Positions 17,300 to 25,902 of a DNA stretch of 64,000 bases are shown here, piece by piece (position 1 is the stretch's first letter; every line of letters starts with the position of its first letter). This DNA comes from Jejubacter calystegiae. Its GTDB lineage: Bacteria; Pseudomonadota; Gammaproteobacteria; Enterobacterales; Enterobacteriaceae. The notes beneath the pieces were generated by a model. It was not told where the DNA came from. It searched no databases and saw nothing but the letters and a program-made list of their open reading frames with translations. A program made the translations under genes and the position numbers. The stretch spans positions 4,846,185-4,910,184 of the forward strand of contig NZ_CP040428.1 of NCBI RefSeq assembly GCF_005671395.1. Direction: 5' to 3'.

Positions 17300-17512
17300 G
17301 TTCATTTCACCATAGGTGAGTCCGTACCAGCTGGCGAGATAAGCGATTATATGATCATTTAATCACGACAGGGAGGGCCACCAGAGACCATTAACCGCAA
17401 ACTTGTTACAGCCGCAATAACCACAAATGAAATTAGATGCGCTAACACAATGATTAAGTAGTCTATTTTTTCGGCACCGCTATGATTGGCGCCTCTATAT
17501 CCAGGAGCCGAC

Positions 17513-18181
17513 ATGAAGCGTTCAACTTTTGTTCCATTTTTATTCGCCGGCTGCGCGCTTTTATTAAGCGGCTGCGCCAGCAAACTTGCCTCACCGGAGC
17601 AGTATTCCGGTTTTATGAAAGATTACTCCGGACTTGAGGAGGCCGAGACCGCCTCCGGAAAACCGGTGATGCGTTGGGTCGCCAAAGACTTTAACCCCGA
17701 AGACTATCACAGCGTGATTTATCAGCCGGTTGTCTATTATCCCGAGCCAAAACCCACCACCCAGATCGGTAAAGAGACGCTGGATAAGATCCTCTCTTAT
17801 ACCGATATCCAGATGAAGGATGCGGTGTCGAAACGCTATCCGCTGGTCGATAAACCGGGTAAAGGCACCCTGGTGTTCCGTAGCGCCATTACCGCCGTAG
17901 ATACCTCGAACCAGGGACTGCAATTTTATGAGGTGCTGCCCATCACCCTGGCGCTGGCGGGAACCGAGTATGTCACCGGCTATCGAACCCAGGATACCCA
18001 CCTCTACTTCGAAGGCGAACTTATCGATTCGCAAACCCATAAAGTGGTGGCGAAGTTTGTGCGTAAAGGCCAGGGGAAGCAAATTTCCAATGCCAGTAAG
18101 CTGCTGACGCTGAACGATATGAAAGGTGTGGTGGACGACCTGGCGAAAGACGCCCGCAATTTTAAAGTAGCGAAAATTTGA
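17513..18181 (+). CDS. DUF3313 family lipoprotein
   Basis: A predicted lipoprotein of 222 aa from ATG 17513, which has AGGAG at good spacing; an upstream in-frame start is not needed. A signal sequence ends in the lipobox LLSGC with the lipidated cysteine at C21. The mature part (EQYSGFMKDYSGLEE; KDFNPEDYHSVIYQPVVYY) matches the DUF3313 family of envelope lipoproteins of unknown function. It lies between an IS relic and decayed genes, so it is probably part of the accessory island, yet it appears intact. Confidence 0.85.
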   Translation: MKRSTFVPFLFAGCALLLSGCASKLASPEQYSGFMKDYSGLEEAETASGKPVMRWVAKDFNPEDYHSVIYQPVVYYPEPKPTTQIGKETLDKILSYTDIQMKDAVSKRYPLVDKPGKGTLVFRSAITAVDTSNQGLQFYEVLPITLALAGTEYVTGYRTQDTHLYFEGELIDSQTHKVVAKFVRKGQGKQISNASKLLTLNDMKGVVDDLAKDARNFKVAKI

Positions 18182-18292
18182 AAATGATTTAATAAACCCA
18201 ACGTTTCCTATTAACTTATTTTTATATAAAAATGGCTGACCAATATATCTCGTCGGCCATAAACAGCTATATTTTATCAATACCTCATAAAA

Positions 18293-18965
18293 TCACTCTC
18301 TATCCGTAACCCAGGATTTATATTGGAATGGTGTAGCCGCAACAATTCTCTTAAAACTACGATGGAAATGACTCTGATCTACAAACCCTAATTCTGCAGC
18401 TATCGCCGTTATGCTTTCTCCTTGTTTTAATAATTGCCTGGCTTTATTAATTCGCATTACTATCTGATATAGCATGTGGAGTAATCCCAAATCTTTTCTT
18501 AAAACCATGAATCAAATAGAATTCACTCACCCCTGTATTTTTTGCTATATCATAAACTGAAAGTTTTCTTTTGTAGTTTTTAGCAATATATTCATATGCT
18601 TTCCTCATCCTCCCATCATCATCTTTTTTTACTGTAAATTCACTAACACCAACAAAAGAGAATAAAACAGTAAAAAAATTGACGCCCTCCTCTTCTATAA
18701 GCAAAGTGGATTCGCTCTCAACTATTGCATTGTAGAATTGTTGAAAGGCATCATAAATGATTTTATTTTTTATATGCAACATAGAAAAATAAAACAATGA
18801 ATTCTGTTGAGCACAAAGAGCCATTGACTGTATTTTAATCAACCACGAAATATCAATATAAAGCATTTTGTAACTCCAAAAATCACCACTAACCGGATTG
18901 CACGAATGAACATCCTCGGGGTTAATAATTACGACTGTTCCTGAGTCTATTTTTTGCGCCCCCCC
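18293..18965 (-). pseudogene. Frameshifted AraC-family transcriptional regulator
   Basis: Two overlapping frames together read as one AraC-type regulator. Upstream of the first ATG the frame still reads VVIINPEDVHSCNPVSGDF, the cupin-like sensor domain. The C-terminal double helix-turn-helix begins VYDIAKNTGVSEFYLIHGFKKRFGITPHA and continues in the next frame as YQIVMRINKARQLLKQ to PFQYK. A single extra base at about 18474-18480 (GCTATATCAG) breaks the gene. The N-terminal 40 or so residues are missing, cut at a run of C residues and a stop near 18966. Codon use is AT-rich compared with the neighbours, suggesting acquired DNA. Confidence 0.8.
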
Positions 18966-18978
18966 TTATTGAAAAAAA

Positions 18979-19536
18979 TCACAAACACCATGCTCGACAA
19001 CCCCTACTATCCTGTATCTCTTTGGCTTTCTTTTCCCAAAACCCCTGCTCGAATGATTTAACAATATGTAACTTCGACAGACATTTCACACCTTTATATC
19101 TATATAAAGAAAAATCAACAAATCGTAAAGGATAACCCTCCTCAAGGCTTAATAACTCCCCATCAACTGCCCATACTAGCATTGAACGGTTATTAATAGT
19201 TTCCAACAATGGAATTGTAGAGTCATATATCCCGTTATGCGTCCCCAAACTTAATTGCTTCAGGTTATAATCTCCATAACATGCCAACATCAGACAATAA
19301 TACACCACTCCATGTACGCCGGATACTCCAGTTACACACACAGACGACTCGTCTGCTTTCAGTCACAGGATTAATTTTCTTTATTTCTTCCGACGTTAGA
19401 TGATACGGCACCTCATGGTCTGGTAAGTAGATACTAAGCCTCCAATCATTCATATCCAAAAAACCAGGCAAGCCTTCCTGATAATACCTTAGCGATGAAG
19501 GTTTTTTTCAATATTAGGAGTTCCATGTATTTTCAT
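18979..19536 (-). pseudogene. Broken sulfite-oxidase-like molybdopterin oxidoreductase
   Basis: Fragments in different frames give the pattern of the SUOX/YedY fold. NDWRLSIYLPDHE and LTSEEIKKI come first, then a Cys-Trp element VCVCNWSI with TWSGVLLSDV. After a frameshift near 19290 the reading continues LACYGDYNLKQL, VWAVDGELLSLEEGYPLRF and YKGVKCLSKLHIV, ending GFWEKKA. The start region reads MKIHGTPNIEKNLHR and then a stop, so at least two frameshifts are present. Family assignment rests on motif spacing that I recognise, not on a search. AT-rich. It lies directly behind an FGE-like fragment with operon-like spacing. Confidence 0.6.
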
Positions 19537-19538
19537 GT

Positions 19539-19700
19539 TTATTCTCCAGTCAATAAATTTTTAACACAACGAAAGCTAACTATATTATCACGTACTGTCG
19601 GAGGATAATTATCCCGACACGTACACCGCATATAATCTTCATCATGTAGTCCAGAACCACCTCTGACGACATGATCATATTCAGAACTAATTAAACAGCT
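19539..19700 (-). pseudogene. C-terminal fragment of a formylglycine-generating-enzyme (SUMF1)-like protein
   Basis: The minus strand encodes EYDHVVRGGSGLHDEDYMRC, then RDNYPPTVRDN and SFRCVKN before a stop codon. The order RGGS, Arg, RDNYPPTVRDN, FRCV is the typical C-terminal end of FGE-sulfatase/SUMF1 domains. The N-terminal 200 or more residues are absent. The stop lies 2 nt before the ATG of the sulfite-oxidase-like relic, suggesting the two once formed an operon. Confidence 0.55.
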
Positions 19701-19836
19701 TTACGTCCCACGAATTCTTCGTTTCTTCAACTAAGTATTTAGCAGCTGCCTCGCTGCTGGAGCCTCCAGGCCCAAGAGTCGCTACAGTTGAGATTAAAGG
19801 CCTCTCTCTCACCCATAAAAAACCTTTCCTGATCAT
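19687..19836 (-). pseudogene. N-terminal fragment of a prephenate-dehydratase-like protein
   Basis: A 49-codon reading frame with a start ATG and upstream AAGGT encodes ISTVATLGPGGSSSEAAAKY. This resembles the first strand and loop (TLGPxGTxSE) of prephenate dehydratase/BacA-type domains. It then ends at a stop in the junction with the FGE-like fragment, so a deletion has fused the start of one gene to the end of another. Assignment is by motif only and tentative. Confidence 0.4.
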
Positions 19837-20259
19837 GAGGTTACCTTATAATGAACTTTATCTATAATAAAGTGAAGATAAAACAATCTGATAAACTGGT
19901 ATTGTACAAAACTGTTCTCTTCTCACCTTTCAGCAAATCTCTCTGTCATAGCCGTAAACTAGCCGAATATACAGTCACGTAAATCTTTTCAGGTAATTAT
20001 CAAAAATCGTGGCGTGATTTTATCAATCTGATACAACCTCAAGTCAGGACAGGTCAACATCAGTCCTATACCAGTTATCAAAATACGAATACTCATACAC
20101 TCTGACTCTAAGTTCTTAAGTTTTAATTCTTCTCTGACAGTCATTTTTTTATCACGCTTAATCGTTCTGCCTCTCATTTTCCCCCAACCTGCTCCCTCCT
20201 GGCATCCATTCTGCTTAATAAATCGCCAGGCGTTGTATCCCATATCAAGGAGCAGAAAT
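19837..20259. other. AT-rich gap without a recognisable gene
   Basis: This stretch lies between the decayed minus-strand fragments and the OFA transporter. It should contain the old promoter of the decayed cluster and the promoter of the transporter. A minus-strand frame at 19989-20243 has no recognisable family and looks non-coding. Confidence 0.6.
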
Positions 20260-21888
20260 ATGACTCAACAGAGCGTCGGCGACCTGCCGTTTCATACTAC
20301 AGAGCACAGTTTTTTCAGTAAGCAGCGCACCATCGCCCGACCGGGCTATAACCGCTGGCGGGTTCCGCCTGCGGCCCTTGCGCTGCACCTGTGTATCGGC
20401 ATGGCCTACGGCTTTTCAGTGTACTGGTTGCCAATGTCACAGCTGATTGGCGGCAACGCGCCGCTGACCTGCCCGGCGGAGATGAGCGTCTGGCAGCAGC
20501 TCATCACCCGGGAATGCGACTGGAAAATATCGATGCTCGGCTGGACCTACACCCTGTTCTTCGTCTTTCTGGGCGCCGCCGCCGCGCTTTGGGGCGACTG
20601 GCTGGAAAAGGTGGGACCACGGCGAGTGGGAATGGTAGCAACCCTGTGTTGGTGCGGCGGCCTGGCGCTGTCGTCGCTCGCCATTTACACCCACCAGCTA
20701 TGGCTGCTGTGGCTTGGCGCCGGAGCCATTGGCGGTATCGGCCTGGGCCTGGGCTATATCTCGCCGGTCTCTACGCTGATGCGCTGGTTCCCGGATAAAC
20801 GGGGCATGGCAGCCGGTATGGCGATTATGGGGTTTGGCGGCGGCGCGCTGATCGGCGCGCCGCTGGCCGACTGGCTGATGACCGTTTTCGCCACCGATCG
20901 GGGGTATGGCGTCTGGCAGAGTCTGCTGGCGCTGGCCCTGATCTACGCTATCTTTATGCTAACCGGCACCCTTAGCTATCGGGTGCCACCCGAAGGCTGG
21001 ACTCCCGAAAGCTACCGGCCTTCAACTGGCCGCGGCATCAGTACCATTCAGGTACACGTCAATGTCGCCTGGCGCACCCCGCAGTTCTGGCTACTGTGGC
21101 TGGTGCTGTGGCTGAACGTCACCGCCGGTATCGGGTTACTGGGCATGGCTTCTCCTATGTTGCAGGAGATCTTCGCCGGGCGTTTGCTGGGACTGGATCT
21201 CAGCTGGCAGCAGCTTGATAAAGACCAACTGGCGCGCATCGCCACTCTGGCGGCAGGCTTTACCGGCCTGCTTAGCCTGTTCAATATTATGGGGCGCTTC
21301 TTCTGGGCCTCGCTATCTGATCTGTGCGGCCGCAGAATCACCTTCTCCCTCTTCTTTCTGCTGGGCGCCAGCCTCTATAGTTCGCTACTGCTGATTAACA
21401 GCGCCGGTAACGTCACCCTGTACGCCATTGTGTTGTGCGTCATTATTTCGATGTACGGCGGCGGCTTTGCCACCATTCCCGCCTGGCTGGCCGACACCTT
21501 CGGTACCCGGATGGTGGGCGCTATCCACGGTCGCCTGCTGACGGCCTGGTCTGCGGCGGGAATTAGCGGCCCGGTGCTGGTTAACTACCTGCGCGACTGG
21601 CAGCTGAGCATCGGCGTGCCGCCGCGCCAGGTCTACGATATTACGCTTATCGTCTTATCGGGGCTGCTGATAGTCGGCCTGCTCTGTACGCTGCTGGTGC
21701 GACCGGTGGCAGATAAACACCGGATGCGCGAGGTGGTCACTACGTCGGAAAACTCGCTGTCACCTGCCATAAACTGGAAAGCGAACCCGGAATATCCTCA
21801 GCTCATCATCAGTTGGCTGATGGTGGGAATTCCGCTGCTGTGGGGTATTGGCATTACCCTGAGCCAGGCGACGGCCTTCTTCCGCTGA
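20260..21888 (+). CDS. OFA-family major facilitator transporter
   Basis: A 542-aa member of the oxalate/formate antiporter (OFA) branch of the MFS, with about 12 membrane segments. I chose ATG 20260 (MTQQSVGD), preceded by AAGGAG; the frame opens nine codons earlier without a ribosome site. Features include an insert between the first two spans (GGNAPLTCPAEMSVWQQL, with cysteines) and the glycine-rich stretch GGIGLGLGYISPVS with RWFPDKRGMAAG, typical of OFA proteins. It is longer than E. coli YhjX (402 aa) and is a different subgroup. A 59-aa membrane protein gene follows after 10 nt. Substrate unknown; a small carboxylate is likely. Confidence 0.88.
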   Translation: MTQQSVGDLPFHTTEHSFFSKQRTIARPGYNRWRVPPAALALHLCIGMAYGFSVYWLPMSQLIGGNAPLTCPAEMSVWQQLITRECDWKISMLGWTYTLFFVFLGAAAALWGDWLEKVGPRRVGMVATLCWCGGLALSSLAIYTHQLWLLWLGAGAIGGIGLGLGYISPVSTLMRWFPDKRGMAAGMAIMGFGGGALIGAPLADWLMTVFATDRGYGVWQSLLALALIYAIFMLTGTLSYRVPPEGWTPESYRPSTGRGISTIQVHVNVAWRTPQFWLLWLVLWLNVTAGIGLLGMASPMLQEIFAGRLLGLDLSWQQLDKDQLARIATLAAGFTGLLSLFNIMGRFFWASLSDLCGRRITFSLFFLLGASLYSSLLLINSAGNVTLYAIVLCVIISMYGGGFATIPAWLADTFGTRMVGAIHGRLLTAWSAAGISGPVLVNYLRDWQLSIGVPPRQVYDITLIVLSGLLIVGLLCTLLVRPVADKHRMREVVTTSENSLSPAINWKANPEYPQLIISWLMVGIPLLWGIGITLSQATAFFR

Positions 21889-21898
21889 GGCGACAACC

Positions 21899-22078
21899 AT
21901 GCCATGTCGACAACTCATCCCCTGGCTGACCATTACCCTGTTGCTGACACTGCCGACATTCTGGTACCTCTCCGGCTTCGAGGCCGGAGAGGAAGATATC
22001 TGGATAGCCGCTATGCTGTGCGTGCTTAACGGCGTCGGCGCGGCATTTATTGTACGCCGCTGGTGCCGTGGAAATTAA
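21899..22078 (+). CDS. Small membrane protein downstream of the OFA transporter (possible transporter small subunit)
   Basis: A 59-aa frame beginning MPCRQLIPWLTITLLLTL, with a second hydrophobic segment IAAMLCVLNGVGAAFIV, starts 10 nt after the transporter stop; GAGG lies just upstream. Two predicted spans are joined by an acidic loop (EAGEED). Small two-span proteins are annotated as MFS small subunits next to some OFA-family transporters. The match in position, size and topology supports that reading, but no function has been shown here. Confidence 0.7.
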   Translation: MPCRQLIPWLTITLLLTLPTFWYLSGFEAGEEDIWIAAMLCVLNGVGAAFIVRRWCRGN

Positions 22079-22513
22079 CCACTGCGGCGCAGGTTGATAT
22101 GCCGCCACGCCGTCCCACGGGTCAAACAGATACCAGACGGAAGTAGCCATGTACTGACCGGCTGTTATTAAAGAAAGTCTGAATACCAGAAGCCCCCCAG
22201 ACATTTTTCTGATCCATCGATGCGATACGATTTTTCTTAATCAATGAAACATCATTTCATTGTTATCAGACAGTGTTAACAGCAGGGCCGCGCTTTTCGC
22301 CACCACGCTAAAGCAGCTGCCGCACCAAATGTTTATCAGGCTATGCAGCGAGGCTTGTCTCGATCCAGCTTTGCAGGTACATTAGCGCCGTCTGACCCGT
22401 CCGGGCCATGGTGCCAGAGGAGCGGAGCGCTAAATCGGCCCTCTTCCAGGTACTGTGTTTGAGCATTGAAATGTGAATTCAAGCGTGCAGGCGGAAACGC
22501 GGAGCAAAGTAAC
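22079..22513. other. Gap with a possible truncated small gene on the minus strand
   Basis: No intact gene is evident. On the minus strand, 22204 down to about 22079 reads RLSLITAGQYMATSVWYLFD then PWDGV. This looks protein-like and could be the remnant of a small membrane protein such as YfdY, which lies near ypdK in E. coli. Beyond 22079 the frame runs antisense to the small-subunit gene. The rest (22260-22513) shows nothing recognisable apart from the ypdK upstream region. Confidence 0.3.
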
Positions 22514-22588
22514 GTGAAATACTTTTTGATGGGCATCTCGGTGATTCTGCTGCTGTGGGCAGGCACCTTTTTCCTGATGCTTGATTAA
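22514..22588 (+). CDS. ypdK: YpdK, 24-aa inner-membrane miniprotein
   Basis: Starting at GTG 22514 (GGAG about 11 nt upstream), the frame encodes MKYFLMGISVILLLWAGTFF plus LMLD, a single hydrophobic span. This aligns almost residue for residue with E. coli YpdK (23 aa, MKYFFMGIS..WAGTF). It holds the same place just before alaC, convergent with it. Function is unknown in E. coli. Conservation of such a short frame beside alaC supports it being real. Confidence 0.85.
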   Translation: MKYFLMGISVILLLWAGTFFLMLD

Positions 22589-22604
22589 CCCCGCCGGGGA
22601 AGAA

Positions 22605-22629
22605 AAACAGGAGCCAATGGCTCCTGTTT
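22605..22629 (-). terminator. Intrinsic terminator between alaC and ypdK
   Basis: An 11-bp perfect stem (AAACAGGAGCC with GGCTCCTGTTT) encloses a 3-nt loop. On the minus strand it is followed by TTTTTCTT, so it best serves alaC. On the plus strand it could also stop ypdK transcripts. Confidence 0.85.
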
Positions 22630-22646
22630 GTGTTTCTGCCGCTGGG

Positions 22647-23849
22647 TTACAGCAGCCCGTCAGCCCGGAACATCGCTTTAATGCCGCGCACCGCCTGGCG
22701 AATGCGATCGCGGTTTTCAATCAGCGCAAAGCGCACGTGAGTATCGCCATATTCGCCGAAGCCGATACCCGGCGACACGCAAACTTTGGCGTCTTTCAGC
22801 AACTTACGAGCAAAATCCAGCGAGCCCAGCTCGGCGTAAGGTTCAGGGATCTTCGCCCAGACATACATCGACGCCTTCGGACATTCCACCATCCATCCCG
22901 CTTCATGCAGCCCTTTAACCAGTACGTCCCGGCGACGCTTGTACTGCTCCGCGATATCACGCACGCACTGCTGATCGCCTTCCAGTGCCGCAATGGCCGC
23001 CACCTGCAACGGCGTAAAGGTGCCGTAGTCGTGATAGCTCTTAATGCGCGCCAGCGCCGCCACCAGCTCCTGGTTGCCGACCATAAAGCCGATACGCCAG
23101 CCTGCCATATTGTAACTTTTGGAAAGCGTAAAGAATTCCACCGCCACATCGCGGGCGCCCGGCACCTGCATAATCGACGGCGCCTTCCAGCCGTCGTAAA
23201 CGATGTCGGCATAGGCCAGATCGTGCACCACCAGCACATCGTAGCGCTTCGCCAGGGCGATAACCCGTTCGAAAAACTCCAGTTCGACGCACTGAGAAGT
23301 GGGGTTAGACGGAAAGCCCAGCACCATCATCTTCGGCTTGGGGTAGCTTTCCCGAATGGCGCGCTCCAGCTCGTTAAAGAAGTCCACCCCATCCACCAAC
23401 GGCACCGAACGCACCTGGGCACCGGCGATCACCGCACCGTAGATATGGATCGGGTAGCTCGGGTTTGGCACCAGCACCGTATCGCCATGCTCCAGGGTCG
23501 CCAGCATCAGATGCGCCAGCCCCTCTTTAGAACCGATGGTAACGATGGCCTCGCTTTCAGGATCGATATCTACCTGATAGCGCTCCTGATACCAACGCGA
23601 GATCGCACGCCGTAGTCGCGGGATACCGCGCGAGGTGGAGTAGCCGTGGGTATCCGGGCGCTGGGCCACGGTACAGAGCTTCTCAACGATATGCGGCGGC
23701 GTGGCGCCGTCCGGATTGCCCATACTGAAGTCGATAATATCTTCGCCGCGCCGTCGCGCAGCCATCTTCAGTTCAGCGGTAATATTAAACACATAGGGGG
23801 GAAGCCTGTCGATACGCCCGAAACGGCGTTTGGGACTGGAGTCAGTCAT
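22647..23849 (-). CDS. alaC: Glutamate-pyruvate aminotransferase AlaC
   Basis: Makes alanine from pyruvate and glutamate; PLP-dependent class I aminotransferase, cytoplasmic. I chose the ATG giving 400 aa starting MTDSSPKRRFGRIDRLPPY, matching E. coli AlaC; a longer frame adds 35 upstream codons with no support. Key parts: NPSYPIHIYG, the YADIVYDG region and the PLP lysine in TLSKSYNMAGWR. The C-terminus ends FRADGLL, a few residues shorter than in E. coli. The divergent neighbour across 364 nt is ypdA. Confidence 0.96.
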   Translation of the reverse strand: MTDSSPKRRFGRIDRLPPYVFNITAELKMAARRRGEDIIDFSMGNPDGATPPHIVEKLCTVAQRPDTHGYSTSRGIPRLRRAISRWYQERYQVDIDPESEAIVTIGSKEGLAHLMLATLEHGDTVLVPNPSYPIHIYGAVIAGAQVRSVPLVDGVDFFNELERAIRESYPKPKMMVLGFPSNPTSQCVELEFFERVIALAKRYDVLVVHDLAYADIVYDGWKAPSIMQVPGARDVAVEFFTLSKSYNMAGWRIGFMVGNQELVAALARIKSYHDYGTFTPLQVAAIAALEGDQQCVRDIAEQYKRRRDVLVKGLHEAGWMVECPKASMYVWAKIPEPYAELGSLDFARKLLKDAKVCVSPGIGFGEYGDTHVRFALIENRDRIRQAVRGIKAMFRADGLL

Positions 23850-24213
23850 AGATTCCTCTTTATTCACGTCAGCGCCCGGACCGTCCGAGCGACGCGGCCA
23901 CTGCATGGCCTTTATCCATCCTGCCATGAAAAATTTTATGCTGTCGAGAGGCAAATTAAAAAAGATCCACCGAAGGATAGAGGGAAACGGATTTATTATA
24001 AGATTATTATTCTGACATTAAGATCAAAACCAGGCAGTTAACTTACCGTATCTGATATAAGCAATATCTAAAGCCAGACGGCACTACAGGCAGAGTTTTT
24101 TCACCGTTATTGCGTTTTGCTATCCGGGGATCGCGTCTGAATGGGGCTTCAGCTGGCGATCCCGCGCCAGATTTTTTATCCTATAACCCCTCCCCTTTTG
24201 TTACGAGCGCCTG
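23850..24213. other. Divergent alaC/ypdA control region
   Basis: A 364-nt gap holding the promoters of alaC (minus) and ypdA (plus). It is AT-rich around 23940-24060. I see no gene and no clear operator in it. Confidence 0.6.
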
Positions 24214-25902
24214 GTGCACGATATTTTCAATATGCTGCTGGCGGTATTTGACCGCGCGGCCCTGATGTTGATTTGCCTGTTCTTCCTGATTCGCATCCGG
24301 CTGTTCCGCCAGTTGCTGCATAAGCGTGCCCATACGCCCAAAGAGCTGATGGCGGTGACGGTCTTGTTTTCGCTGTTCGCACTGTTCAGCACCTGGTCCG
24401 GCGTGCCGGTGGAAGGCTCGCTGGTTAACGTGCGCATTATCGCCGTGATGTCTGGCGGTATTCTGTTCGGCCCCTGGGTGGGGATCATCACCGGTTTTAT
24501 CGCCGGGATTCACCGCTACCTGATCGATATTGACGGCATTACTTCTATTCCCTGCCTGATCACCAGTATCGTGGCGGGCTTTGTCGCTGGCTGGATCAGT
24601 CTGCGTATTCCCAAATCGCACCACTGGCGCGTCGGTATTCTTGGCGGCATGCTGTGCGAAACCCTGACCATGGTGCTGGTGGTACTGCTGGCTCCCGATA
24701 TGGCGCTGGGGCTGGATATTGTGTCGAAGATCGGTATCCCCATGATTCTGGGCAGCGTCTGTATCGGCTTTATCGTACTGCTGGTACAAAGCGTGGAGGG
24801 GGAAAAAGAGGCCAGCGCGGCGCGCCAGGCCAAACTGGCGCTGGAGATTGCCAATAAAACGCTGCCGCTGTTTCGTAATATTAACGGCGACGCGCTGCAT
24901 CAGATCTGCGATATCATCCGGCGCGATATCAATGCCGATGCAGTGGCGATCACCAATACCGCCGAAGTGCTGGCCTACACCGGAGTTGGCCACGACAACT
25001 ATCGCGGCCATATGGATGAGATCAGCCCCACCACCCGCCAGGCTATCCGCTACGGGCGGATTATTATTCGCAATGATGATGAAGCCTGGCGCACTCCGGA
25101 GATCCACTCCATTCTGGTGATCCCACTGTGGGAAAAAGGGGTGGTGACCGGCACCCTGAAGATTTACTACTGCCACGCCCACCAGATCACTTCTTCGCTG
25201 CGCGAAATGGCGGTAGGACTGTCGCAGATTATCTCTACCCAGTTGGAAGTTTCCCGGGCCGAGCAGTTGCGCGAAATGGCTAACAAAGCAGAACTGCGAG
25301 CGCTACAGAGCAAGATTAACCCTCACTTCCTGTTTAATGCCCTGAATGCTATTTCATCGTCGATTCGGCTGAATCCCGATACCGCCCGCCAGCTGATTTT
25401 TAATCTGTCGCGCTATCTGCGTTACAACATTGAGCTGAATGACGACGAACCCATCGATATCAAGCGCGAGCTGTACCAGATCAAAGACTACATCGCCATT
25501 GAGCAGGCACGATTTGGCGATAAGCTGACGGTGATTTACGACATTGATGAAGAGGTGGAATGCCGGATCCCCAGCCTGCTGATTCAACCGCTGGTCGAAA
25601 ACGCCATCGTGCACGGCATTCAGCCCTGTAAAGGTAAAGGCGTGGTCACCATCTGCATTAGCGAGTGCGACAACCGGGTACGCATTGCCGTGCGGGATAC
25701 CGGCCATGGCATTGACCCGGCGGTCATCGCCCGGGTGGAAAGCAACGAGATGCCGGGCAATAAGATTGGCCTGTTGAACGTACACCATCGGGTAAAGCTG
25801 CTTTACGGCGAGGGGCTGCATATTCGCCGCCTGGAGCCCGGCACCGAAATCGCCTTCACCGTCCCGAGAGCCGGTGCGGCCCCGCAGGAGGATGAAGCAT
25901 GA
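24214..25902 (+). CDS. ypdA: Pyruvate-sensing histidine kinase YpdA (PyrS)
   Basis: LytS-type sensor kinase that, with YpdB, responds to external pyruvate in E. coli. The 562-aa protein starts at GTG 24214 (MHDIFNMLL, as in E. coli). It has a 5TM-LYT region of several spans (about 1-195), a GAF-like domain (about 220-345), the H-box in [13 protein letters not shown], and an ATPase domain with [13 protein letters not shown] and DTGHGI. Its stop overlaps the ypdB start (ATGA). Confidence 0.95.
   Translation: MHDIFNMLLAVFDRAALMLICLFFLIRIRLFRQLLHKRAHTPKELMAVTVLFSLFALFSTWSGVPVEGSLVNVRIIAVMSGGILFGPWVGIITGFIAGIHRYLIDIDGITSIPCLITSIVAGFVAGWISLRIPKSHHWRVGILGGMLCETLTMVLVVLLAPDMALGLDIVSKIGIPMILGSVCIGFIVLLVQSVEGEKEASAARQAKLALEIANKTLPLFRNINGDALHQICDIIRRDINADAVAITNTAEVLAYTGVGHDNYRGHMDEISPTTRQAIRYGRIIIRNDDEAWRTPEIHSILVIPLWEKGVVTGTLKIYYCHAHQITSSLREMAVGLSQIISTQLEVSRAEQLREMANKAELRALQSKINPHFLFNALNAISSSIRLNPDTARQLIFNLSRYLRYNIELNDDEPIDIKRELYQIKDYIAIEQARFGDKLTVIYDIDEEVECRIPSLLIQPLVENAIVHGIQPCKGKGVVTICISECDNRVRIAVRDTGHGIDPAVIARVESNEMPGNKIGLLNVHHRVKLLYGEGLHIRRLEPGTEIAFTVPRAGAAPQEDEA

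Noticed and set aside
17305-17400. Minus-strand reading with YLASWYGLTYGEMN in the gap after the IS relic
   Set aside because: It looks a little protein-like but is under 30 residues with no start and no family I can name.
19989-20243. An 84-codon minus-strand frame before the OFA transporter
   Set aside because: No recognisable motif, no good ribosome site, and it lies in decayed DNA; I could not support it as a gene.
22581-23615. A 344-codon open frame opposite alaC
   Set aside because: Antisense to a strongly conserved gene, with no recognisable domain.
23850-23954. N-terminal extension of AlaC by 35 residues
   Set aside because: The internal ATG matches the start of E. coli AlaC; the extension has no family support.
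24181-25182. A 333-codon open frame opposite ypdA
   Set aside because: Antisense shadow with His/Gln-rich composition and no family features.
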